The notes beneath the pieces are model-generated. The model was not told the origin of the DNA. It saw nothing but the letters and a program-made list of their open reading frames with translations, and did no database searches. The translations under genes and the position numbers were made by a program. From assembly GCF_027789125.1 (NCBI RefSeq), contig NZ_JAQFVF010000065.1, positions 62,001 to 126,000 of the forward strand: 64,000 nt of DNA, given 5' to 3'. Source of the DNA: Paenibacillus aestuarii. Lineage in GTDB: Bacteria > Bacillota > Bacilli > Paenibacillales > NBRC-103111. Below are positions 16,825 to 25,914 of the stretch, piece by piece; position 1 is the first letter of the stretch; every line of letters starts with the position of its first letter.

Positions 16825-17913
16825 TTATTCATTCACAGCTGCGCTGTCTGCATTGACATCGTCAGCAGCTGGCTTTTGATGCTTATCTTCCACGAACTGT
16901 TTCAACTTGTCAGTCATGCCGTCTTTCAATTTGCTGATCAAATCGTCTTCGCTGATGCCTTTAGCAGCCGCGATGTCAGCAATGGATGTTCCCGCGTCCA
17001 GCTGTGTTTGCAGCTCATCCTGCGTAATTCCAAGAATCGTTGTCAGCGAATCAAAGCCCCTGAAACCAAAACCTTTATCGCCATGGCCGCCCTTGCCACC
17101 TTGGAAGTTGCCGCCGTCTCTACCGCCAAAACCTTTGTTCTCCACCTGATTTTTTACACGTGTCGACAAATCGGTTTTGAACTTATCCGCTTGGTCTTGT
17201 GTCAGTGTGCCAGCCGTTACCTGTGCGTCGATGGCTGTCGTTTCTGCGGCCACCAGCTTCGCCACGAAATCATCTTCGCTCAAGCCCGCTGCTGTTGCCA
17301 GATCCAGCAGGGTTTTGCCACCGTGCAAGGAAGTCTGGAGCGCGCTCTCGTCTGTGCCCAGGATCGTTGCCGCTTCTTTTAACAGATTGCCTCCGCGTGC
17401 GCCGTTCATTCCTTTGCCACCTTGGAAGCCGCCGCCGTCTCTACCGCCAAAACCTTTGTTCTCCACTTGGCTTTTGACACGCGTTGACAAATCGGTTTTG
17501 AACTTATCCGCCTGGTCTTGCGTCAATGTGCCCGCCGTTACCTGTGCATCGATCGATGCCGTTTCTGCAGCCACCAGCTTAGCAACGAAATCATCTTCGC
17601 TCAAGCCCGCTGCCGTTGCCAGATCCAGCAGGGTTTTGCCGCCTTGCAAGGAAGTCTGGAGCGTGCTTTCGTCTTTGCCCAGGATCGTTGCCGCTTCTTT
17701 TACAATGCTGCCACCGTGCGCTCCGCCCATGCGGCCCCCGCGATCTCCAAAGCCTCCGCCAAAACCGTGGCCTTTCGCCGCCGTTTGTGTTGTCGAGGTG
17801 CTGCTATCTGTTGCGGCGAATGCCTGATTATGTAAAGTTCCCACGAAGCCAACGCCGAGTACGAAGGATGCTGCGATTGTTCCTGCGATAATTTTTCTGC
17901 TAATTGCTTTCAT
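16825..17913 (-). CDS. Secreted repeat protein with glycine-rich linkers
   Basis: The 362 residues begin with a signal peptide (basic start, hydrophobic core, HNQAFAA cleavage region near 30-32). Then follow a Gly-rich stretch and two nearly identical 107-residue units, each with EAATILG ... ESTLQTSL, a GLSEDDFVAKLVAAE helix, TLTQDQADKFKTDLSTRV and a GFGGRDGG linker. A third, divergent unit (SLTTILGITQDELQTQL, GISEDDLISKLKDGM) follows. The units resemble short helical secreted domains seen in Bacillales, but I cannot name the family. The start is ATG 17913, behind AAAGGTGG. An array of six 11-base repeats lies upstream. Confidence 0.8.
   Translation of the reverse strand: MKAISRKIIAGTIAASFVLGVGFVGTLHNQAFAATDSSTSTTQTAAKGHGFGGGFGDRGGRMGGAHGGSIVKEAATILGKDESTLQTSLQGGKTLLDLATAAGLSEDDFVAKLVAAETASIDAQVTAGTLTQDQADKFKTDLSTRVKSQVENKGFGGRDGGGFQGGKGMNGARGGNLLKEAATILGTDESALQTSLHGGKTLLDLATAAGLSEDDFVAKLVAAETTAIDAQVTAGTLTQDQADKFKTDLSTRVKNQVENKGFGGRDGGNFQGGKGGHGDKGFGFRGFDSLTTILGITQDELQTQLDAGTSIADIAAAKGISEDDLISKLKDGMTDKLKQFVEDKHQKPAADDVNADSAAVNE
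17095..17740. repeat. Two tandem 321-bp coding repeats
   Basis: The sequence repeats with a period of 321 bases (for example the TTCTCCAC blocks at 17138 and 17459), exactly 107 codons, within the secreted-protein gene. The copies are nearly identical at DNA level, implying recent duplication or ongoing conversion. Confidence 0.9.
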
Positions 17914-17972
17914 ATTGATTACCACCTTTTCGGTTATGTTGTTGTTTACATGACTAATCTTACCCCCCTTTC

Positions 17973-18038
17973 CTGAATCTCCTCTGAGCGTACACTTAAG
18001 AAATGATGAGCGTTTCCTGAATATGGGCTGAATGTCGT
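17973..18038. promoter_or_regulatory. Array of six 11-bp-spaced hexamers (candidate response-regulator sites)
   Basis: Hexamers at 17973 CTGAAT, 17984 CTGAGC, 17995 CTTAAG, 18006 ATGAGC, 18017 CTGAAT and 18028 CTGAAT each start 11 bases apart. Pairs of hexamers with five-base gaps are how OmpR/PhoB-type regulators bind. The array ends 60 bases upstream of the secreted-protein gene. The regulator is unknown. Confidence 0.6.
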
Positions 18039-18059
18039 CCACTTCGCTCCAAACACAAA

Positions 18060-18085
18060 GAAAAAACCGCGCTGCAGCGCGGTTT
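18060..18085 (-). terminator. Terminator of the amino-acid permease gene
   Basis: The self-complementary CCGCGCTGCAGCGCGG is followed on the minus strand by TTTTTTCTTTG, just past the permease stop. Confidence 0.85.
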
Positions 18086-18090
18086 ATCTG

Positions 18091-19380
18091 TTATCTTTTT
18101 TTATGAGATTGAACAAAATATGACATAACAATAATTAGAAGTATTCCGAATGTTATCAATGTACCGACATAAGTGTTCGTTATAATGGCACCAACTAGAA
18201 TAGCCACTAGGGCGAGCAGCGCAAATCCTGTCGAACATTTAAAGCCGTTTTGTTTGATATGCGAGATCACAAGAAAGATCCACACGATCATGACCGTGTA
18301 TCCCGGTAAAACCATTAAATAATCGAACGTGTTTCCTTTGGCAAAAAAAGCTACAATGACACCTATATATAGAAAAAACGTGCTGAATAGTAACGCCCGA
18401 ATGGGGACATTATGTTTCGATAGTACGCTAAAATATTTTGGCGCGTTTCCTTTGACAGCTTGCTCGTAAAGCGAACGACTTGATGAATACATCCCCGTAT
18501 TTGTCGCCGATAACACTGCCGTTAAAAGCACAAAATTCATTATGGCATCGACATAGGGAATGCCCGCTTGCACAAAAACCGTAACGAACGGACTCTGTGT
18601 CGCTTCGGAAAGTTTCACCCATGGAACGAGGCTCAGCATGATAAAAATCGGGAAAATATAGAAGACCAATATACGTACGACGACGCTTCGAGTCGCTTTG
18701 GGAATGGTCTGTTCCGGGTTTTCTGTCTCTCCTAGCGTCATTCCGATCATTTCGATTCCACCGAAACTAAACATGACAACAAGCATCGCTGAAACCATCC
18801 CTGATATGCCGTGCGGGAAAAGCCCGCCGTGAGCGGTCAGGTTTTGGGTTACATCATGCAACGAGTAATGCGAGCCTAGAACAAAAAGCCCCAATAAAAC
18901 GAATAAAATTAAAGTGACGATTTTGATTCCGGCAAGCCAATATTCGGTTTCCCCGAAGATTTTGACTTGAAAGAGGTTAACGGCCGTCAAAACGATCGAT
19001 CCGATAAGCGCCAAGATCCATAACGGAACGTTCGGGAACCAAAATGATAGAAAGGATGAAGCGGCAGCCATTTCGGCGGCCATCACAAGCACCCAATCCA
19101 ACCAATATATCCACCCGACCGTATACCCGACACCTGTGCCTAAAATGGGTTCAACTAAATCCCGCAAGCTGGTTGCCGTCTTATTATTCAGGACAAGCTC
19201 GGCCAAACAACGCATAACCACAAGCAGCAAAAGGCCACCAACCGCGTAAGTAAGCAGTACGGATGGCCCAGCCATTTCAATGGAAGAACTTGACCCTTTA
19301 AAAATTCCCGCTCCAATCGTTCCACCAAGTGTCATCATTAAAATATGACGCGGCTTCAGACTTCGTTTCATTCCGCTCAT
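18091..19380 (-). CDS. Amino-acid permease (APC superfamily)
   Basis: Cytoplasmic-membrane transporter of about 429 residues with some twelve hydrophobic helices. The first carries the APC signature LGGTIGAGIFKGSSSSIEMAG (about 18-38), and SFGGIEMIGMTLGETENPEQTIPKA (about 205-230) is the conserved loop of the AAT group. The short basic tail (QSHKKR) is cytosolic. Substrate cannot be told; relatives carry neutral or branched amino acids, GABA or arginine. The start at ATG 19380 is behind GGAGAG. Single gene with its own terminator. Confidence 0.9.
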   Translation of the reverse strand: MSGMKRSLKPRHILMMTLGGTIGAGIFKGSSSSIEMAGPSVLLTYAVGGLLLLVVMRCLAELVLNNKTATSLRDLVEPILGTGVGYTVGWIYWLDWVLVMAAEMAAASSFLSFWFPNVPLWILALIGSIVLTAVNLFQVKIFGETEYWLAGIKIVTLILFVLLGLFVLGSHYSLHDVTQNLTAHGGLFPHGISGMVSAMLVVMFSFGGIEMIGMTLGETENPEQTIPKATRSVVVRILVFYIFPIFIMLSLVPWVKLSEATQSPFVTVFVQAGIPYVDAIMNFVLLTAVLSATNTGMYSSSRSLYEQAVKGNAPKYFSVLSKHNVPIRALLFSTFFLYIGVIVAFFAKGNTFDYLMVLPGYTVMIVWIFLVISHIKQNGFKCSTGFALLALVAILVGAIITNTYVGTLITFGILLIIVMSYFVQSHKKR

Positions 19381-19534
19381 GTAAAAACTCTCCTCATCTG
19401 ATCTGTTCTAAGTTAGTCTCAATAGCTAAATAATACAACCTTCATAGTATGAGCATAAAAAGGTTAATGCAAGAGTGCGCCAGCTGTTAAATCTTGACGT
19501 CCAAAATTTAACGGGGACAACGCTTAACGAGCTA

Positions 19535-19561
19535 ATAAAAAAGAGGCCTTGCGGCCTCTTA
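19535..19561 (-). terminator. Terminator of carbohydrate locus 1
   Basis: AAGAGGCC and GGCCTCTT pair around TTGC; on the minus strand a run of T residues follows. It lies just past the GH106-like gene. Confidence 0.85.
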
Positions 19562-19580
19562 ATAAACCCAAACATTCGTG

Positions 19581-22244
19581 TTAATGTCCAGCGGAAACTC
19601 CAATTACTCGCACTGGGCCCAGGAGTCCACTCGGCTCCTGCTGTGCAAATGCAGACAGGAAATCGTGTTGTTCTTTCGCCAATGTATTCGTCACTTCAAT
19701 AACCAATTTATTATTGCCCTTCGCAATTAATCCATTTATCTCTAAACAGTAAGGAGGGCAGATACGGACTCCCGCTTCTTCACCATTTAACCATACTTGT
19801 GCTATCTCATAAACCTCGCCCAAATCTAATAGCGCTCGGTTCGCCGACTCTTTCCACTCAAATTCAATTTCATAACGGAAGGTACCTGTAAATCTTGGCA
19901 AATAGTCCGGTCCACTCATATTTGTTAAAGCTGTCAGCTCCCCCCATCCCTGAAAATGCGGATAATGCTCCGCCTCAGAAAGGGATAGGGTCCATTCACC
20001 TTGCACATGAAGCTCGCTACCCCATGCATACTCTGTCTGTGCATCAGAACTATCAAGGTCTGCGCCATGCAGCAATAGGATCGACTCATACGGATGAAGA
20101 CCCACTTCCACTGTAGACGCGCCGTTTGCCCCCCCATGTTCTTGTAACTTTGTCAATCGATTCAAAAATGCATTATAGGCATACACCTCGCCTTGAACAG
20201 GCAACGTAATATTTCTACGAATAGCTTGGTGCGGATGTTCATTAAAAAACATGAACACATCCAAACCGTCATGCCTATAATGGTAGTTCCGAAGATACGG
20301 CTCGTATGCGTCGACAGTAATCTCATAATGTCCGTCTGCTATCAATTCTAGCGCCAGCTCGTTTAAAGCAACAACTCTCACCCTAGAATGGTTCGCTAGA
20401 CTGTCCAATTCGGCGGAAACGTCGGTACCTTCGCTTGAACGAATCGGCAGCCCGTCAACAAAGCAAAGAGCTAGCCCCTGTTCGGCAAATGTCGCCAAAC
20501 GCCGAATCATCGCCGCCGGAATCGCTTCTGCATAGGGCATAATCAGGCATCCGAAATCTTCGTTATTTACATACAGCTTGTGATCTCTCACGCTAGCTGC
20601 ATCGAGCAAAATATCGATGGGCAGGACATCGCAGTCGATTTGATGCTGCATCAATTGCTTCACGGGCTGATGAAAATACATCGCTTCCCCCGACCATTCT
20701 GCCTCAGCATGATACAAGACAGCCACAGACGCCACGTGCCTTCCGCCAGAAATTAGGTGACTGATTCGATTCATATATCGGTTCAAATGTTTATAATATC
20801 GGTACTGCGGATTTCTTCCGCCGGCATACATATGCGGTGGACAATCCGGATCCGGAAACGCCTTCTGGGTGAAGGCATGCGGGACGAAATAATTGACACC
20901 CCGAACCAGCATATGGTCTGTAATCCATTTCATCAGCTTCAAACCTTCTGCCCAGCCATACGCCCCGTACACTTCACACATCGTCCGGCCTTGTTTTCTT
21001 GGATCGACATGCCCTAGGGATACACCAAGCTTAGCGAGGCCATAATGGAAGAATTCCCCATCCGTATCACCACCCGGCTTGCTAAATGATAATTCATCAA
21101 AACCCGGAACGATCTGCCACAGCACCACATCGAGCCCCGACATATCCTGCCCCCAGAGCGACCGGAAGAAATGTCCGGCACCGGGGCCAAGCCTGGCGTG
21201 CACGTTGTTGTCTTCCAGCACATGTCCGATATATTCTACTCCGCGAGCTCTGCACCATTCGCCAATTTGACCGCAAAAGTTGTCTGCATAGAGCTTGCTG
21301 ACGATATTCATATAGGTGTAACGCACGATATGGGACTGTTCGCCCGCATCGTGCCAGAGAAGATAAAGGTGCTTACGGTAATCCTCACCTAACGCCTGCT
21401 CAAGCAAGGCTGGCACTTCATTGCTCCATGGAAGCGGCACTTTCGGTTTCCCGGGTTTTGATTGAAAGTCAAAGGTCGTCTTATCGTTATAAAATCCAGG
21501 CTCATCCGAAAAAAATCCGGCAAACGTCTGGCCAAAATCAGCCTTGTAACGTTCATATACGGCCTCATATACGGTATCGAGCAGAATACGAACGGAGTCC
21601 CGATCTATCGGATTCAAATAATCATCCTGCTGCTGACTGCCGCCATCTTTATTTTCTGTAATCATAAATACACGCCAGTACCCTTCAGGGATATCCCAAT
21701 ACAAGATTCCGTCGTGCGCAAGGTCGGTGATGTCCATACAATCGCGAAGCAGCGATCCATTAGAAGGATCACGGCGGACTGCGACGACGGAGATCAGTTT
21801 ATTGCGGCCTTTTGCATGCTCGGGCTGAGAGATTGTCGGTCGAAGCTCACGCATTAGTAAGGTATCCAGCAATAGAGACGCTCCTTGTGCGGGACCGAGG
21901 GTATCGATATAGCGTTCAGCCAGAAATTTACGATGAAGCTCTTCCGGAGCCTCTTTCACTTTGCCCGCCGCATGACCGGTTGGAAAATGGTCGTCATCCA
22001 ACAACCATACTTTCATGCCACGCTTTCGCGCTTCATCCATAATAATGTCCATATCCATCCACCATTTCGGTCCGAGGAAATCAGGGTGAGGACGAGCCTC
22101 GATGCAAACGGCCCCGATGCCAGATTCATGTACACGAGCCATCTCTTCGCGGATCACCGATTCTTCCTCACCATGCTGCCAGAGAAAAGGAAGGATATAA
22201 TTATGTTCTTGCCCCTCAAGTACCTCCTGAATACGATTACTCAT
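19581..22244 (-). CDS. Glycoside hydrolase, GH106-like (alpha-L-rhamnosidase type)
   Basis: Large intracellular enzyme of about 887 residues. The first two thirds form a barrel with WWMDMDIIMDEARKRGMKVWLLDDDHFPTG (about 55-85), AGFFSDEPGFYND (about 245-257), GHVLEDNN, and MKWITDHMLVRGVNYFVPHAF (about 470-490), features I associate with PF17132/GH106-like enzymes. The last part is a jelly-roll sugar-binding fold (LDLGEVYEIAQVWLNGEEAGV). No signal peptide is present, so it would act on imported oligosaccharides. I start at ATG 22244, five bases after GGGGGG. It is the last gene of carbohydrate locus 1; the family suggests rhamnose-containing glycans such as pectin fragments. Confidence 0.75.
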   Translation of the reverse strand: MSNRIQEVLEGQEHNYILPFLWQHGEEESVIREEMARVHESGIGAVCIEARPHPDFLGPKWWMDMDIIMDEARKRGMKVWLLDDDHFPTGHAAGKVKEAPEELHRKFLAERYIDTLGPAQGASLLLDTLLMRELRPTISQPEHAKGRNKLISVVAVRRDPSNGSLLRDCMDITDLAHDGILYWDIPEGYWRVFMITENKDGGSQQQDDYLNPIDRDSVRILLDTVYEAVYERYKADFGQTFAGFFSDEPGFYNDKTTFDFQSKPGKPKVPLPWSNEVPALLEQALGEDYRKHLYLLWHDAGEQSHIVRYTYMNIVSKLYADNFCGQIGEWCRARGVEYIGHVLEDNNVHARLGPGAGHFFRSLWGQDMSGLDVVLWQIVPGFDELSFSKPGGDTDGEFFHYGLAKLGVSLGHVDPRKQGRTMCEVYGAYGWAEGLKLMKWITDHMLVRGVNYFVPHAFTQKAFPDPDCPPHMYAGGRNPQYRYYKHLNRYMNRISHLISGGRHVASVAVLYHAEAEWSGEAMYFHQPVKQLMQHQIDCDVLPIDILLDAASVRDHKLYVNNEDFGCLIMPYAEAIPAAMIRRLATFAEQGLALCFVDGLPIRSSEGTDVSAELDSLANHSRVRVVALNELALELIADGHYEITVDAYEPYLRNYHYRHDGLDVFMFFNEHPHQAIRRNITLPVQGEVYAYNAFLNRLTKLQEHGGANGASTVEVGLHPYESILLLHGADLDSSDAQTEYAWGSELHVQGEWTLSLSEAEHYPHFQGWGELTALTNMSGPDYLPRFTGTFRYEIEFEWKESANRALLDLGEVYEIAQVWLNGEEAGVRICPPYCLEINGLIAKGNNKLVIEVTNTLAKEQHDFLSAFAQQEPSGLLGPVRVIGVSAGH

Positions 22245-22320
22245 TGTAGCCCCCCTGTTATGGATTGAAATAATCCGCCCGTCTTCAATTAGAAGCCGAG
22301 CGGATCTCACCGTTCACCTT

Positions 22321-23913
22321 TTATTTCTTCACTTTGGCATACCATTCTCTCGCGCGCTTCGTAACCTCTTCACCGCCCGATTTATTCCACTTGTCTACAA
22401 ATTCATCGAATTTGCTGATCGGATACTGCCCGGTAATGATCTTGCTTGCGTACTCGATATAGAGCGTGCGATTGTTGATATCCGGGAAGCCGTCATAGAC
22501 GCTGGCCGGCATGCCGTCTCCAGCAATGACCTTGGCATACTTCTGGGCATCCTGCATGATTTGAATCGTTTGGTCAATCTCCCACATCCTGTCTTCCGAT
22601 GCCGTACTTTTCAAGAGATTGCTCGTGAAATCAAGTGTGGATATTTTGGCATAAGGATCAAGTATGAGATTCTCTTGCGTGCTTTTGTCATCCGGAAGCT
22701 TAACGGCCTTGCCATCTTTCATGGTATAATGCATACCTTCGACACCAAGATATAAGGCATTCCAATTTTTCTTATCGTACATATTGTTCAGTAATTTTAA
22801 AGTCGCCATCAGCTTCTTCTGATCCTTATTGTTCTTCACGACCCACGCAGGAGGTGTGAACCGCTTCCATGTATAGAAGCCTTTATAGCCTGGAACTTCA
22901 GGCAATGGGAGGGAGGCAAAGGTTCCCTTCACACCGCTGCTCTTTTTCAAGTTATCCAAATAGAGATTCGTCTGCTCTGCCCAATGGAAGTAGTTTCCTG
23001 CCCTATTCGCTGCAACCTTGCCATCCCACTTCGCCTTATCATTCAGAAGCGATTCTTTATCGATTAATCCGTCTTTGTACAGCTTGGAGATGAATTCCAA
23101 GGCAGCTTTCATATTCGGAGATACTGCTGAATAAGTCAGCTTGCCGTCATAGATGTCCCAATCCGGATAACCTTCAAACATGGCCACACCATACATCGCA
23201 AACAGATGGTCCATCCAGCGCGCTTCCTGACGGCCACCGGTCGGAAGCTCATCTTTTTGGCCATTGCCATTCGGATCTTTATCCCTGAATGCTTCCAGAA
23301 CCTTGACATAATCATCTTGCGTCTTCGGCATTGGTAAGCCCAGCTTGTCAAGCCAATCCTTACGAATCATGCCAGAGTATCTTCCATAATCCACCATCCC
23401 GGGGATATAATAAATTCTACCCTGACCGGTAGGGTCATTCGCTTTCACAACATCCCACATATCCTTCGGAATGGCTTCCCATAAATTTGGCGCATATTTC
23501 GGCAGCAGGTCGGTCAAATCGGCGATAGCTCCGTTTTTGGCCAAACTATTTTCAATGCCCTGTTGAGGTAAGAACAAATCCGGCATTTCTCCGGATGCAA
23601 TCTTTAGATTCAACTGATTTAAATAAGCCGTCCCTCCGTTCCACTCTACGTACGGGCTGATCACACCTACGCCTAGTTTTTCTTTATAAAACTCGTACAG
23701 TTTGCTGCCTTTGGTGGTTGCTTTATACCCAATGTTGGTTCCCCAAACTTCGATATCGACAATATCTTCTGCTTTCGAAGAGGCTTCCTTGCTCGGCGCA
23801 GCCGATGAAGTCCCTGCACCTTCGGAAGGATTCGTTGTACCCGCACAGCCTGTCACGACTGTAAAAGCAAGCGCGCTGACTGCTGCGAGTAACCCAAGCT
23901 TCTTGATTACCAT
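22321..23913 (-). CDS. Extracellular sugar-binding lipoprotein (LipO/YtcQ-like)
   Basis: ABC-importer binding protein of 530 residues. The signal peptide ends in the lipobox VTGC (Cys23), followed by a Ser/Ala/Glu-rich linker and a type-1 extracellular solute-binding fold. WGTNIGYKATTKG near 58-70, KIASGEMPDLFLPQQG near 108-123 and the terminal RAREWYAKVKK are typical of the long LipO group that works with LplB/LplC-type permeases. It follows the second permease by 73 bases and precedes the GH106-like gene. Confidence 0.9.
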   Translation of the reverse strand: MVIKKLGLLAAVSALAFTVVTGCAGTTNPSEGAGTSSAAPSKEASSKAEDIVDIEVWGTNIGYKATTKGSKLYEFYKEKLGVGVISPYVEWNGGTAYLNQLNLKIASGEMPDLFLPQQGIENSLAKNGAIADLTDLLPKYAPNLWEAIPKDMWDVVKANDPTGQGRIYYIPGMVDYGRYSGMIRKDWLDKLGLPMPKTQDDYVKVLEAFRDKDPNGNGQKDELPTGGRQEARWMDHLFAMYGVAMFEGYPDWDIYDGKLTYSAVSPNMKAALEFISKLYKDGLIDKESLLNDKAKWDGKVAANRAGNYFHWAEQTNLYLDNLKKSSGVKGTFASLPLPEVPGYKGFYTWKRFTPPAWVVKNNKDQKKLMATLKLLNNMYDKKNWNALYLGVEGMHYTMKDGKAVKLPDDKSTQENLILDPYAKISTLDFTSNLLKSTASEDRMWEIDQTIQIMQDAQKYAKVIAGDGMPASVYDGFPDINNRTLYIEYASKIITGQYPISKFDEFVDKWNKSGGEEVTKRAREWYAKVKK

Positions 23914-23986
23914 ACCCCTGTTTCCCCCTATGATTTATATGATTAATTGTATGCTATGGCTAAAAAGCCGTAAAACCGATGTGAAA

Positions 23987-24865
23987 TTAACCTTTTACCG
24001 AACCGAGCATAGCTCCTTTAACGAAATATTTTTGCAGGAAAGGATAGACCGCCACGACAGGAACCATCGCAAAGATAACCGTTGCTGCTCGAAGTGTACG
24101 CTCATTATAAGCTAAATCAGCGGTGGATACGGCTCCCGTAATCAAAACGTTATCGTCGGTGATGAATTGCCGAATCTTGATCTGCAGCGGAAACAAGTTC
24201 GTGTCCTGCAAGAACATCAGCGGGTGCTGGAACTGGTTCCATAACACAACCCCATAGAATAAAGCCAATGTGGCTAGCACAGCTTTGGAAAGCGGAAGTA
24301 CGAATTGGAACAGCATGCGGAAATATCCGCAGCCCTCGATAAAGGCTGCTTCCTCCAACTCCTTGGGAAACTGCTTGAAAAAGGTTCGCATGATAATCAA
24401 GTTAAACGGATTCAAAATATGAGGAATAACAAGCACCAAAGGGTTATTGTACAGTCCGATACTGCGCACGGTCAGAAAATAAGGGACAATAGGCGCTTTA
24501 AAAATCATCGCAATGACGACACCGACCATGATCACAGGTCCCCAGCGAAACTCCGATTTCGACAGCGGATAAGCTAGAAGCGCTGTGACAAGCAGCGCCA
24601 GAATCGTGCCAATCACCGTCGAGCCCAGCGTCAGGAAGAACGACTTCCACAGGTCGGGGCGATACATCATGAAATCCCAGGAAGCGAGGGTAAATTCTTT
24701 CGGCCAAATCGTAACCAGATTCAGGTCCACCATCCGTTTCGAACTGAACGAGGTCGAGAGGACGGAAAGCAGCGGTATGATGGCGATAAGGGATACGAGC
24801 AGGAGGATCATTGTAACGATGGAACCAAATAATTTTTCTCCTCTGGATGCAAGCATAGTTACCAT
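23987..24865 (-). CDS. Sugar ABC-transporter permease (LplC/YtcP-like)
   Basis: Inner-membrane permease of 292 residues with six helices. The cytoplasmic EAAxxxG loop reads ELEEAAFIEGCGYFRMLFQFVLPLS (about 170-195), the site that docks an ATPase. The C-terminal LQKYFVKGAMLGSVKG is the signature end of this group. It overlaps the upstream permease by seven bases, with its ATG inside that gene's last codons, so the two are coupled. No ATPase is encoded nearby; a shared MsmX-type ATPase is the likely partner, by analogy with Bacillus. Confidence 0.93.
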   Translation of the reverse strand: MVTMLASRGEKLFGSIVTMILLLVSLIAIIPLLSVLSTSFSSKRMVDLNLVTIWPKEFTLASWDFMMYRPDLWKSFFLTLGSTVIGTILALLVTALLAYPLSKSEFRWGPVIMVGVVIAMIFKAPIVPYFLTVRSIGLYNNPLVLVIPHILNPFNLIIMRTFFKQFPKELEEAAFIEGCGYFRMLFQFVLPLSKAVLATLALFYGVVLWNQFQHPLMFLQDTNLFPLQIKIRQFITDDNVLITGAVSTADLAYNERTLRAATVIFAMVPVVAVYPFLQKYFVKGAMLGSVKG

Positions 24866-25752
24866 AGCCCCCCGTCTGAAATTTTTCTTGATAGCCTGTT
24901 AAACGTGTAAACTAACATAAATCCAATGACGGACTGGAATAAACCGACGGCTGTCGCAAAGCTGTATTGCGCTTGCTGAATACCTGTCCGAAACACGTAC
25001 GTATCCAGGATATCGCCCACACTGTAAGTCATTGGCGTCTGCAGATTGAATACTTGGTCAAAGCCGAGATCCAGGAAGTTGCCAATTTCCAGTAAAAGCA
25101 AGACCAGCACCGTAGGTAGCAACAGCGGAAAAGTAATGTGGCGGATTTGCTTGAATCGGGAGGCTCCGTCCATCATCGACGATTCGTACAACTGAGGATC
25201 GATCGAACTGATGGCTGCCATATAAACGACAGTTCCCCATCCCGCATCTTTCCAGATAGAAGTAAGTACATATACAGTGCGGAAATAGGAGCTTTCTTGC
25301 ATAACGAGAACGGGATCATGATGGAACCAACCGATGATCACGTTAAACATGCCGCTTAGCGAGAACAAATCAAAGACAATGCCGGCTACAATAACCCACG
25401 AGAGAAAATGGGGAACATACAGGGCTGTCTGAATCCCTTTCTTCAGCGCCGACCTCCTGATTTCATTGATCATGAGCGCTAGCAGCACGGGCACCGGGAA
25501 CACAATCACGATTCGCAGAAATCCAAGCACCAGGGTATTACTGAACACTCTGATAAAATCCGGGTAATGAAACAGCGTTTCGAAATTTTTGAAGCCTACC
25601 CAAGGGCTATCCAGAAAGCCTTTGAATACAGAATAGTTTTGGAAAGCGATTACGGAACCGGCTAGCGGAATGTACTTAAATACGATCAGAAAAGCGATTC
25701 CCGGTATGGCCATGGCATAAAGCGGCCAAAACACTTTCATTCGATGGTTCAA
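24859..25752 (-). CDS. Sugar ABC-transporter permease (LplB-like)
   Basis: Inner-membrane permease of 297 residues with six helices and the EAA loop LYESSMMDGASRFKQIRHITFPLL (about 183-206). The FKYIPLAGSVIAFQNY segment near 25-40 and the RKISDGGLW end are typical of LplB proteins. It starts at TTG 25752, seven bases after GGGGG. First gene of the transport operon, behind a promoter with AraC-type repeats; pairs with the next permease. Confidence 0.93.
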   Translation of the reverse strand: MNHRMKVFWPLYAMAIPGIAFLIVFKYIPLAGSVIAFQNYSVFKGFLDSPWVGFKNFETLFHYPDFIRVFSNTLVLGFLRIVIVFPVPVLLALMINEIRRSALKKGIQTALYVPHFLSWVIVAGIVFDLFSLSGMFNVIIGWFHHDPVLVMQESSYFRTVYVLTSIWKDAGWGTVVYMAAISSIDPQLYESSMMDGASRFKQIRHITFPLLLPTVLVLLLLEIGNFLDLGFDQVFNLQTPMTYSVGDILDTYVFRTGIQQAQYSFATAVGLFQSVIGFMLVYTFNRLSRKISDGGLW

Positions 25753-25796
25753 CTTGATTCCCCCTACTCTCTAGTTGCATGTATTCGCTTACACTT

Positions 25797-25825
25797 ACTA
25801 TACCTGCGGGGGCAAAATTGCTCAA
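25797..25825 (-). promoter_or_regulatory. Promoter of the locus-1 transport operon
   Basis: Minus-strand TTGAGC (25820-25825) and TATAGT (25797-25802) with a 17-base spacer, about 45 bases upstream of the first permease gene. Confidence 0.7.
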
Positions 25826-25826
25826 A

Positions 25827-25853
25827 GGGTCGTTTTTAAGTATTTACCGGGTC
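25827..25853. promoter_or_regulatory. Direct repeats upstream of the -35 box (candidate activator sites)
   Basis: GGGTC occurs at 25827-25831 and 25849-25853, 22 bases apart (two helical turns), abutting the -35 box. That placement suits a dimeric AraC-type activator such as the response regulator encoded next door. Inference. Confidence 0.45.
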
Positions 25854-25868
25854 ATTTTATAGAAATAA

Positions 25869-25909
25869 TAAAAAGCCCATTGCCTCCAAAAAAGTGGCGA
25901 ATGGGCCTT
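25869..25909 (-). terminator. Terminator of the sensor/regulator pair
   Basis: AAAGGCCCATT and AATGGGCTTTT pair on the minus strand and are followed by a T-rich stretch, just past the response-regulator gene. Confidence 0.8.
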
Positions 25910-25914
25910 TGCTT

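Noticed and set aside
17177..17827. Plus-strand frame opposite the repeat protein
   Set aside because: It repeats only because the real gene on the other strand does.
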